Part shown: piece by piece, positions 7,770 through 13,872 of the stretch | Numbering within the stretch: the stretch's first letter is position 1 | Layout: every line of letters begins with the position of its first letter | From: Chloroflexi bacterium UBA2235 | Lineage (GTDB): Bacteria > Chloroflexota > UBA11872 > UBA12225 | Length of the DNA stretch: 23,634 bases | Direction of reading: 5' to 3' | Assembly (NCBI GenBank): GCA_002347925.1 | Contig: DDYL01000097.1 | Coordinates: 10,915-34,548 of the forward strand | Position numbers and translations under genes: made by a program | Notes under the pieces: model-generated | Told to the model about the DNA's origin: nothing | Databases searched by the model: none | Seen by the model: only the letters and a program-made list of their open reading frames with translations

Positions 7770-8876
7770 TCAGCGACCGGACGCTTTGCGTGCCACGGCG
7801 ACGACCCGATCCACTTCGGCGGTGAAGGCCTTTGCGAACACTGGGTCGTCCACGATTATCAAGTTTTCGTCGTTGTCCGTCGAGGCGTTGTCGGAGAAGT
7901 TGAAGGACCCGAACGCTGTTGTCGTGCCGTCAATCACAAAAACCTTGTGGTGCATGACGTAACGGTTGCCATCCTGATAGACCTCGGCCCCCGCGTCTCT
8001 CAGATGAGCGTATTCCGCGAAACGGGTTTCCGACCCGGTCTTTTCAAAGACGCCCCGTACGGGGATGCCGGCACGTTTGCGCGAGATCAGCGCGGCACCC
8101 AAGCCATCGTGGGTGAACGAAAAGGCGAGGAAGTCAATCCGCGATGTCGAGGCGTTGATCCGACGGGTCAGGGGCTGCGACGGGTCGTTCTCAGAGGCAA
8201 AGTACGTCTCAATCGTCGAAGTTCCGATGGTGATTTGAGGGTTTGGAACGACTTTTGACTTCGTTGGCCCGAAGTGTTTCTTCACGAACATTTCCTCGAA
8301 TTCGTGAGTGAAGTTCTCGGCGAGTTGTGCGTTCCTGAAGATCACGGCGTTGTTGTTCAGGCGGTAGGTATCCCCGTCGGTGAAATTCCATGACCCGGTG
8401 AGGACAATGGCCTCGTCGACGACCGCGAACTTGTGGTGCATGATGGCTCGTCGGTTGTCTTCGACGATTGTCACTTTCGCGCTTCGGACCGTTCTGAGGG
8501 CGGCCTGGACGTGTTCATCCTTGACGTTGGCAACAGTGTCTGAATCCGTCACCATCCGGACCCGAACTCCACGACCGGAGGCACGGGCCATTGCCTCGGC
8601 GACGTTCATCAGATCGAAGTCATAGGCCGCTATATCGACCGTTCGCTGTGCGCCGTCGATGAGGGACACGAGTCGGGTGTCAATGCCTCCGTGATGCGTC
8701 CCCGGCTGGTCGGTTTCTGCGGGGGTGGTGAACGCGATGTCGAACCACGGGCCAGAGGCGGCGGGGTCTGGCCGGGATGCCTCAGACCCACGCATCCGAG
8801 GCACGATGACCGCAATTACGATTGAGATGGTGATGAGCACGACCGCGAGATAGGTGAGTCGCCGACGCATGTCCAT
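7770..8876 (-). CDS. Membrane-anchored phospholipase D-like protein with two HKD motifs
   Basis: 368 residues from the ATG at 8876-8874; a GTG one codon earlier is an alternative. Residues about 7-28 form a single N-terminal transmembrane or signal-anchor helix, so the catalytic part should face the outside. Two PLD repeats are intact. The first is His147-x-Lys149-x4-Asp154 in 'IMHHKFAVVDEAIVLTGSWNF'. The second is His309-x-Lys311-x4-Asp316 in 'VMHHKVFVIDGTTTAFGSFNF'. Each is followed by the conserved G-S-x-N-F. Both HKDs in one chain make one active site for phosphodiester transfer through a phosphohistidine. Family members include phospholipases, cardiolipin synthases and nucleases such as Nuc. 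The lack of further membrane helices makes a cardiolipin synthase less likely. Its start shares one base with the upstream stop (TGATG), indicating translational coupling. Substrate unknown. Confidence 0.88.
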   Translation of the reverse strand: MDMRRRLTYLAVVLITISIVIAVIVPRMRGSEASRPDPAASGPWFDIAFTTPAETDQPGTHHGGIDTRLVSLIDGAQRTVDIAAYDFDLMNVAEAMARASGRGVRVRMVTDSDTVANVKDEHVQAALRTVRSAKVTIVEDNRRAIMHHKFAVVDEAIVLTGSWNFTDGDTYRLNNNAVIFRNAQLAENFTHEFEEMFVKKHFGPTKSKVVPNPQITIGTSTIETYFASENDPSQPLTRRINASTSRIDFLAFSFTHDGLGAALISRKRAGIPVRGVFEKTGSETRFAEYAHLRDAGAEVYQDGNRYVMHHKVFVIDGTTTAFGSFNFSDNASTDNDENLIIVDDPVFAKAFTAEVDRVVAVARKASGR

Positions 8877-9265
8877 CACGGTCCAGTCAGTTGCATTCTG
8901 GTGTTGAGCGCCGAAAGCCAGTCATCCAGATCGGAAACTTCGGGGAACAGTACGGTACCGGCATGGTGTTGGAACGAAGGAGGCGCGATGGCATCTCCCG
9001 CCCAACCCTCGCAAAGGTCGCGGAGAAGCAGGCGTGCGTCGCCGGCAAGTTCGTCTGCAAGATCGTTCGGGCTACGGGACGGGCTTCCAATAGTTTGCCC
9101 GCTGAAGCATGCCTCGATGACGGCATCCGTGCGCGCAAGCATGTGGTCAAGAAAGATGCCCATGGTAGTTGCGTCCGCATTGGAGCGTGACTGCCATCCT
9201 TCATCACCGGCGATGCGTTCGCCTGCACGGTCCTGGAGGGCACGCAAGTCGGACCCATCATTCAT
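8876..9265 (-). CDS. Hypothetical soluble protein, first gene of the PLD operon
   Basis: 129 residues, family not recognised. An ATG at 9283 is also in frame, but the ATG at 9265 has a GGAG about 8 nt upstream (from 'CTGGAGACACCGTG'), so it is chosen. A GTG one codon earlier is equally possible. The sequence is acidic and mainly helical by composition. It has no signal peptide or membrane segment and one cysteine pair far apart, with no metal-binding motif. Segments worth noting are 'MGIFLDHMLARTDAVIEACF' and the C-terminal 'VSDLDDWLSALNTRM'. Its stop overlaps the PLD-like start (TGATG), so the two are probably translated together. That coupling is the main evidence that it is a real gene. 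Function unknown. Confidence 0.6.
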   Translation of the reverse strand: MNDGSDLRALQDRAGERIAGDEGWQSRSNADATTMGIFLDHMLARTDAVIEACFSGQTIGSPSRSPNDLADELAGDARLLLRDLCEGWAGDAIAPPSFQHHAGTVLFPEVSDLDDWLSALNTRMQLTGP

Positions 9266-9414
9266 CACGGTGTCTCCAGGCATGAACCGGGATGGCGACC
9301 GGTCCGTGATTTCGCGGAAGTGTGGCAGAATGGCGGCGCGCCCGGTTGGGCATCGCGGTTCCGATCCGGAAACGCGTGGTCAGGATCATTTGCACCGCGT
9401 GAAAGGGAGTTCCC

Positions 9415-9642
9415 ATGACCGAAAATGTCGAGATCACGATTGAATATTGCACATCTTGAGGGTATGACAAGCGAGCCGCCGGTCTGGCGGCTGAGTTCAA
9501 GCAGGCGGGGATGCCAAACCCGGTTCGGCTGATCCCCGGTAGCGGTGGCGTGTTCGAGGTTCGACGCGGTTCCGAGGTTCTCTTTTCCAAGAAGCACAGT
9601 GGGCGCTTTCCCAACCCTGGTGAACTTTCCAGTCGGGTGTAG
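9415..9642 (+). CDS. Selenoprotein W-like (SelT/SelW/SelH, Rdx family) redox protein with in-frame UGA = selenocysteine
   Basis: 75 residues when UGA at 9457-9459 is read as Sec15; stop TAG at 9640-9642. The ATG has AAGGGAG 5 nt upstream. The redox motif Cys12-Thr-Ser-Sec15 sits right after the first beta-strand ('VEITIEYCTS-U-GY'), exactly as in the CxxU thioredoxin-like fold of SelW. The second family hallmark is also present: 'GGVFEVRRGSEVLFSKKHSGRFP' (44-66) corresponds to the family's G-x-F-E-V ... G-x-x-L-F-S-K-x-x-x-G-x-F-P. Residues continue in frame on both sides of the UGA, so this is not a pseudogene. A hairpin typical of bacterial SECIS lies just downstream at 9474-9492. SelW-type proteins are small cytosolic thiol-redox proteins whose partners in bacteria are unclear. 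Divergent from the PLD operon and upstream of the M81 gene. An automatic gene finder would miss or truncate it. Confidence 0.93.
9474..9492 (+). promoter_or_regulatory. Bacterial SECIS element for Sec15 of the SelW-like gene
   Basis: AGCCGCC (9474-9480) pairs perfectly with GGCGGCT (9486-9492) around the loop GGTCT (9481-9485). The loop starts 21 nt after the UGA, within the usual bacterial spacing. In RNA the loop is GGUCU, the same as the SelB-binding loop I recall for the formate dehydrogenase SECIS of E. coli and Moorella. It lies inside the coding region, as bacterial SECIS elements do, and should recruit SelB-GTP-Sec-tRNA. Confidence 0.88.
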
Positions 9643-9819
9643 TTTCAAGACACTTGACTGAGGGGAGCGGTGTCCGGCACGCATCTTTGTTGTCGGATAC
9701 CGTACTCACCGTCGCAGAACGGCCATAGCCAAGTGCAGTGTGCCCCATCAAGGCCATGCGCGCTTGCATTCAAGTGCAGGGACCGTGGTGGCGCCCGTGA
9801 TCCGTACCGTTTCGACGTT

Positions 9820-9824
9820 GGAGG
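9820..9824 (+). promoter_or_regulatory. Shine-Dalgarno GGAGG that sets the M81 start at GTG 9830
   Basis: GGAGG followed by a 5-nt spacer and GTG. The frame is open back to an ATG at 9740, but that longer N-terminus lacks family similarity and any Shine-Dalgarno, so the GTG is preferred. Confidence 0.75.
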
Positions 9825-9829
9825 TTTGC

Positions 9830-11344
9830 GTGACTACGAGTGTTCCGGCCGAAGTCCGTCCAATCCGCCTCGCGCTGGTAGGCATTGCGCATGAGACGAA
9901 CACGTTCTCGGACGTGCCCGCGCGATATGAGAGCTTTGAAGCTGACGGCATCCTGCGGGGAGATGAAATCCTTGCGGTCCATGCCACAGCCCAGACCACC
10001 GTCGCGGGTTTCCTTGAGGTCGGGAGCGAACCGGGGGTCACAGTTGTCCCGTTGCTATACACCACTACTGGACCTTGTGCCCAGATCACGTCGGACGCGT
10101 TCGGGCGGATTGTTGGAGAAATCATCGACCTGCTTCAGAAGCATGGGCCCTGGGATGGGGTCCTCCTTGCCCAGCATGGAGCAGCAGTTGCCGAGGGTTT
10201 CCCGGATGCAGATGGAGAGGTCGCGTCACGTGTGCGCGCCGTCGTCGGCCCGGACGTGCCTGTCGGCATGGCGTTGGACATGCACGGCAACATCACCCAC
10301 AAGATGATCGATGCCACGACGATCACTACGATCTACCGGACAAACCCGCACATCGATTCCCGGGTACGGGCACGGGAGTGCGCCAACCTGATCCTTCGAA
10401 CAATCCGGGGTGAAATCCGTCCGGTTCAGCACCTTGAGACACCACCAATGGTGATCAACATCATCAAGCAATACACCGGCGAGGAGCCGATGGCTTCAGT
10501 GGTTGCTGATGTTGATACCGTGGAAGGCTGGCCGGGGATGCTTTCTGCCAGTGCGGCCGAGGGGTACCCGTATGCCGACGTTGAGGAAATGGGAATGGCA
10601 TTCCTGGCCATTTCCGATGGGGACCGCGAACTTGCGGAGCGTGGCTCGAAGTGGATGGCCGCTCGAGCTTGGGAGAACCGGGAGGCATTTGTCGGCGATG
10701 TCTATTCGCCTGAGGATGCCATCGCACATGCGGCGTCGGTTCCCGGACCGGTTGTGATCATGGATGTTGGCGACAACATCGGTGGTGGCGGACCGGCAGA
10801 CTCGACGTTTTTGCTTGAGATTGCCCTGAAGCAAGGTGTGAAGAACTATCTCCAGACCTTGTATGACCCCGAGGCCGTCGCTGCATGCATGGAGGTCGGG
10901 CCTGGGGCGCAGGTGACCCTTTCGGTCGGTGGCAAGACAGATCGGCGCCACGGCAAACCCGTGCGGGTCACTGGGACGGTGCGTGCGATCACCGACGGGG
11001 TCTTTGAGGATTGGCGCCCCACGCACGGTGGCCAGCGCTTCTTCGATGGCGGAGCGACAGGTGTCCTCGAACTTGCAGGTGGCGTGACCCTCGTCCTCAC
11101 GAGCCACCGGATCGGCAACACGAGCATCGAACAGATGTATTCGTGCGGGGTGCGTCCCGAACTGAAGCAGATCATCGTGGCGAAGGGAGTCGTTTCGCCG
11201 AGACCGGCTTACCAGCCAATCGCGTCGGAAGTGATCCTCGCGAACACCGCCGGTGTCACATCGGCGGACCTCAACTCATTTGTCTTTGCGCATCGTCGCC
11301 AGCCCCTTTTCCCATTTGAACGGGAAGTTTCGTACCGTGCTTGA
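9830..11344 (+). CDS. M81-family metallopeptidase, microcystinase C (MlrC)-like
   Basis: 504 residues from GTG 9830. The N-terminal DUF1485 domain begins 'RLALVGIAHETNTFS', with the family signature 'HETNTF' at 21-26. Zinc-site motifs follow: 'DMHGN' (150-154), 'TNPHID' (171-176) and 'DVGDNIGGG' (312-320, with Asp312). The C-terminal MlrC domain includes 'VTLVLTSHRIGNTSIEQMYSCGV'. The founding member hydrolyses the linear tetrapeptide left after microcystin cleavage. Most homologues in soil and marine bacteria have no known substrate and often sit with uptake systems. Length is normal for the family, with no membrane segment or signal peptide, so it is probably cytosolic. No mlrA/B/D neighbours are present, so a role in microcystin breakdown is not supported. 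It lies 187 nt after the selenoprotein gene, and co-transcription is possible but unproven. Confidence 0.9.
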   Translation: MTTSVPAEVRPIRLALVGIAHETNTFSDVPARYESFEADGILRGDEILAVHATAQTTVAGFLEVGSEPGVTVVPLLYTTTGPCAQITSDAFGRIVGEIIDLLQKHGPWDGVLLAQHGAAVAEGFPDADGEVASRVRAVVGPDVPVGMALDMHGNITHKMIDATTITTIYRTNPHIDSRVRARECANLILRTIRGEIRPVQHLETPPMVINIIKQYTGEEPMASVVADVDTVEGWPGMLSASAAEGYPYADVEEMGMAFLAISDGDRELAERGSKWMAARAWENREAFVGDVYSPEDAIAHAASVPGPVVIMDVGDNIGGGGPADSTFLLEIALKQGVKNYLQTLYDPEAVAACMEVGPGAQVTLSVGGKTDRRHGKPVRVTGTVRAITDGVFEDWRPTHGGQRFFDGGATGVLELAGGVTLVLTSHRIGNTSIEQMYSCGVRPELKQIIVAKGVVSPRPAYQPIASEVILANTAGVTSADLNSFVFAHRRQPLFPFEREVSYRA

Positions 11345-11372
11345 TCGCAAGTACCAAGGAATGGTCGTTTTT

Positions 11373-11392
11373 GGCGGGTCACTCAACCCGCC
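11373..11392. terminator. Hairpin between the convergent M81 and membrane-protein genes
   Basis: GGCGGGT (11373-11379) pairs with ACCCGCC (11386-11392) with a 6-nt loop. It overlaps the last codons and stop of the minus-strand gene and lies 29 nt past the M81 stop. A GTTTTT run lies just before it on the plus strand, the wrong side for a canonical terminator of M81. Probable bidirectional 3' end structure. Confidence 0.4.
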
Positions 11393-11894
11393 AGTAGCGA
11401 GCGTTCATGTTGACTTCGGCGTCCCGGCAGAATCGAAGCACGTCGCCACGAAGGGCGCCATACCCTTCAATCAGTGAATCCCTTATTAATGTGCGCTGGC
11501 CGGGTCGGTGAATGATTTCCAGGACCCGCTCCCCGGCAAGCATCCCAACGGGGAGGAAAGGTCCCACCAGCAGGCCTTGGTCATGGAGGCCTAATGCAGG
11601 GCCACGAAACTCGCGAATACCGGCGACGTCAGCCCAACGGATTTCCCGGGCCACGCCGTCAACCTCAAGTTCCATGCCGACGGTGTTCAGCCTGCATCGT
11701 GAACGTCCCCAGCGCAGGTAGAGGTTTGCACCGGTGACGGCGCAGACGATGGCAACCGATATCCAGAGGATTGGTGTGAAAGTCGCCCCATCCTGATAGC
11801 GATTGAAGGCATCCCACACTAGGGCGATGGCATCAAACGTCAGCAGCGCGACATACCAATTGACCGACGAAGACGCGCGAAACTGGCGTTCCAT
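11379..11894 (-). CDS. Two-helix membrane protein with a C-terminal soluble domain
   Basis: 171 residues from the ATG at 11894-11892; a GTG one codon earlier is an alternative. Two hydrophobic segments lie near the N-terminus, about residues 12-30 ('WYVALLTFDAIALVWDAF') and 41-60 ('PILWISVAIVCAVTGANLYL'). A hydrophilic domain of about 105 residues follows, containing 'TVGMELEVDGVAREIRWADVAGI'. This is the short beta-strand plus 'W-x-D-V' pattern seen in bacterial PH-like (bPH/YcxB-like) domains that follow a paired-TM anchor. That similarity is only by pattern. Its start codon overlaps the stop of the DUF971 gene (TGATG), so the two are translationally coupled. Function unknown. Confidence 0.65.
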   Translation of the reverse strand: MERQFRASSSVNWYVALLTFDAIALVWDAFNRYQDGATFTPILWISVAIVCAVTGANLYLRWGRSRCRLNTVGMELEVDGVAREIRWADVAGIREFRGPALGLHDQGLLVGPFLPVGMLAGERVLEIIHRPGQRTLIRDSLIEGYGALRGDVLRFCRDAEVNMNARYWRVE

Positions 11895-12280
11895 CACGCC
11901 GGACCCTTGACTGGCTCTTTGGTGCCGGCGGGTCGATCAGACTTAAGGTCGTCCCTCGCCCGGTCTGAAATCCGGCGGAGGCGCGCGAAGGCATAAATAC
12001 CTGTGTCATGACCGTCGGACCATGTTGGTCGCACAGCGTAATGACCGACAACCTGGATGCCTGCAAGCACGTACTGTTCCGGGGCCAATTCGGTTAGGAA
12101 CTGAAGTTGCCCGGGGATGCCCATTTCGCCGGCACAGTGGGCGCACGGACATTCCCACCTGAGGAACTCATAGCGATAGACGCTGGTGATCCCGTCAGCC
12201 CAGTCAATCTCCAGACGGGCGTTCGAGTTGTCGTAGCGAATATCGATCGGTTCCGTGGGGTCGTTCGATGCACCGACCAT
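11894..12280 (-). CDS. DUF971 (gamma-butyrobetaine hydroxylase-like N-terminal) domain protein
   Basis: 128 residues. The DUF971/GBBH-like_N signature is clear: 'DGITSVYRYEFLRWECPCAHC' with Cys44, Cys46 and Cys49 (C-x-C-x2-C), then Glu52. 'GIQVVGHYAVRPTWSDGHDTGIYAF' follows, the characteristic Y-A-x-x-x-x-W-S-D-G-H-x-T-G-I-Y-x-F block. The domain is found alone, at the N-terminus of 2-oxoglutarate-dependent hydroxylases, and fused to or next to Mrp/ApbC Fe-S carriers. Its cysteines and histidine probably bind a metal or take part in Fe-S work. Here it is stand-alone and heads a two-gene unit with a membrane protein. The last 20 residues are charged and probably disordered. Biochemical role unknown. 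Confidence 0.9.
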   Translation of the reverse strand: MVGASNDPTEPIDIRYDNSNARLEIDWADGITSVYRYEFLRWECPCAHCAGEMGIPGQLQFLTELAPEQYVLAGIQVVGHYAVRPTWSDGHDTGIYAFARLRRISDRARDDLKSDRPAGTKEPVKGPA

Positions 12281-12416
12281 TCCGGTTCAGTCCTCTGGGG
12301 CTAGTTCATTGGTCCATAGGTGGATTTGAAAGGCGTGTACGCGATGATCGCCCATCCGGAGCGGGCCACGTGAATGCGCTCATCGTGACCTTCGTGACCA
12401 GATTACGCCCACGGTG

Positions 12417-12422
12417 ATTATA
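12417..12422 (-). promoter_or_regulatory. Perfect -10 hexamer upstream of the DUF971 gene
   Basis: TATAAT on the minus strand, about 137 nt before the DUF971 start, in the 225-nt gap after the MFS gene. No good -35 is found at 16-18 nt (best is TACAAA). A 5' leader of about 130 nt would result. I see no riboswitch or coding sequence in the rest of the gap 12281-12505. Confidence 0.3.
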
Positions 12423-12505
12423 GGCCGCAGCATATACCTTTTGTATCCCTGATGCGATTGGATCGTACCTGCGTTGGGTGGGCCTTGATGTCAGGCGACC
12501 TGTGT

Positions 12506-13834
12506 TTATTCGCGCGAATGGTCGCGGAAAAGCCTGAAGAAGAGCACGGCACTAATGGTGTAGAGTGCGCCAGCGATCATGTAGGTGTAGTCTCGGTGGC
12601 CGGATTGGACCATCTGGCCTCCGACGCGGACGCTGAAGAATGCGATTGCGTAGCCGAAGAGAAGGACGGCGGCACTGACCGTCGCCCTGGATCCCGGTGG
12701 CAGGCGGTCCATCATGAAGTTGTCGCGCAGTGGGACGGTCATCTCCATCAGCGTGCCACGGATCAGGAATATCCCGGAAGCGACGCCCAGGTTAGGAGCG
12801 AACCCGAGCCCGAGCAGCATCGGGACCGAGGCCAGCTGCGAAAGTGCAATCGTTGCAACTGGCCCGAACCTCGCGGCTACGGGTGCGATTGCAAGCATCG
12901 CGATCACTTCGATCGACCGTTCAACGACGCGAAGCGTCCCGAACCAGGCCTCCGACGCCCCGAGTTCGCGAACGAAGTACACGCTGAAGAACGGTACGAT
13001 CAGGTTTCCCCCGAGGCGGATCAGTCCATCTGTCAGCACAAAGCGGGCGAGCGTACGACGCACGATGGGATCGCGAATGACTGAAGCCCACGAAACCTTG
13101 TCGAGGGCGATTGGGATGCCTGCCATTCGCGATTCAGGCTCGTGATCCGATCCCATGTCATCGTTCCCGCGCGATCCTGATCCGTTTGGCCTCGCGCGCC
13201 AAATGAAGGGGACGCCGATTGCCGAGCACGCGATGCCGAATGCAAGCGATAGGCGGTAGATGCCTGGTTGGGATGTCCCTGGGAACGCGTCCCTGAGTAT
13301 CGCCGGCAGGAACCCTCCCAGGATGCTTCCGATGGCTGTACTTACTACATAGCTCGCACCTGCGATCCCGAACAAGTACGGGCGGTTCGATGGTTCGGAG
13401 TGGCTGGCAAGAAACGGCGGAACGGCCAGATAGACCGTCACCGCCCCGAGCCCCCCCAGAAAGGTCCCGACTGGCAGGAAGAGGTCGAGCCCGGGTACGA
13501 GCACTATGAGAAGGCCAGATCCCGCGACGACCGTTCCGAGCATCAACGCGACCCAGGAACTCCATCGGTCCGCAATTTGGGCGCCGACGAGTGCGCCCGT
13601 TGCAGCTCCAAGTGACCCGAGGCTAAGCAACCTTCCGAGGTAACCCTCTGCATTGCCGAGGGACAGGATGTAGAGGTTCAGCAAGACGCTCGAGACGCCG
13701 GCATTGATCCCGCCAAGTGACGACGCGATAAGGAAGTTCTGCGAGACTGGTGAAAATGAGCGCACCTCCCTGGCATAGGTTTGTGCGGTCTCACGGAGGC
13801 GGGAGCGGGCTTCTACCGGAAACCGAATAGTCAT
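12506..13834 (-). CDS. MFS transporter, 12 TM
   Basis: 442 residues with about 12 hydrophobic segments and a central hydrophilic loop (about residues 215-245, Arg/Asp/Ser-rich), the 6+6 plan of the major facilitator superfamily. The loop 2-3 motif region reads 'GALVGAQIADRWSSW', a weak form of G-x-L-a-D-r. The N-terminal about 30 residues are charged and cytosolic, then 'NFLIASSLGGINAGVSSVLLNLYILSLG' begins TM1. Substrate cannot be deduced. The start has GGAGG 9 nt upstream, part of which lies in the hairpin at 13847-13866. It is second in a likely operon behind the DHA2-type permease (38-nt gap). Confidence 0.88.
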   Translation of the reverse strand: MTIRFPVEARSRLRETAQTYAREVRSFSPVSQNFLIASSLGGINAGVSSVLLNLYILSLGNAEGYLGRLLSLGSLGAATGALVGAQIADRWSSWVALMLGTVVAGSGLLIVLVPGLDLFLPVGTFLGGLGAVTVYLAVPPFLASHSEPSNRPYLFGIAGASYVVSTAIGSILGGFLPAILRDAFPGTSQPGIYRLSLAFGIACSAIGVPFIWRARPNGSGSRGNDDMGSDHEPESRMAGIPIALDKVSWASVIRDPIVRRTLARFVLTDGLIRLGGNLIVPFFSVYFVRELGASEAWFGTLRVVERSIEVIAMLAIAPVAARFGPVATIALSQLASVPMLLGLGFAPNLGVASGIFLIRGTLMEMTVPLRDNFMMDRLPPGSRATVSAAVLLFGYAIAFFSVRVGGQMVQSGHRDYTYMIAGALYTISAVLFFRLFRDHSRE

Positions 13835-13846
13835 TCCCCGTCCCCT

Positions 13847-13866
13847 CCGGTGATTATGTTCACCGG
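13847..13866 (-). repeat. 7-bp inverted repeat touching the Shine-Dalgarno of the downstream MFS gene
   Basis: CCGGTGA (13847-13853) and TCACCGG (13860-13866) with a 6-nt AT-rich loop fill most of the 38-nt gap between the two minus-strand MFS genes. In the mRNA the 3' arm ends in CCGG and is followed at once by AGGGG, so the arm contributes the first bases of the GGAGG ribosome-binding site. It could be a translational gate, an operator or a processing site. Confidence 0.45.
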
Positions 13867-13872
13867 GCCGGG

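Noticed and set aside
9415..9642. Small gene broken by a TGA, possibly a pseudogene or a recoded-UGA genetic code
   Set aside because: The TGA falls exactly at the redox position of the C-x-x-U motif with a SECIS hairpin after it, and protein similarity continues past it. Other genes here (queF, metG, M81, fliD-like) end in TGA, so UGA is a normal stop in this organism.
9830..11344. Microcystin-degradation cluster
   Set aside because: Only the M81 (MlrC-like) gene is present. No mlrA, mlrB or mlrD neighbours, and the family is broad.
12452..13084. 210-residue plus-strand open frame
   Set aside because: Antisense to the 12-TM MFS gene; highly charged and without family features.
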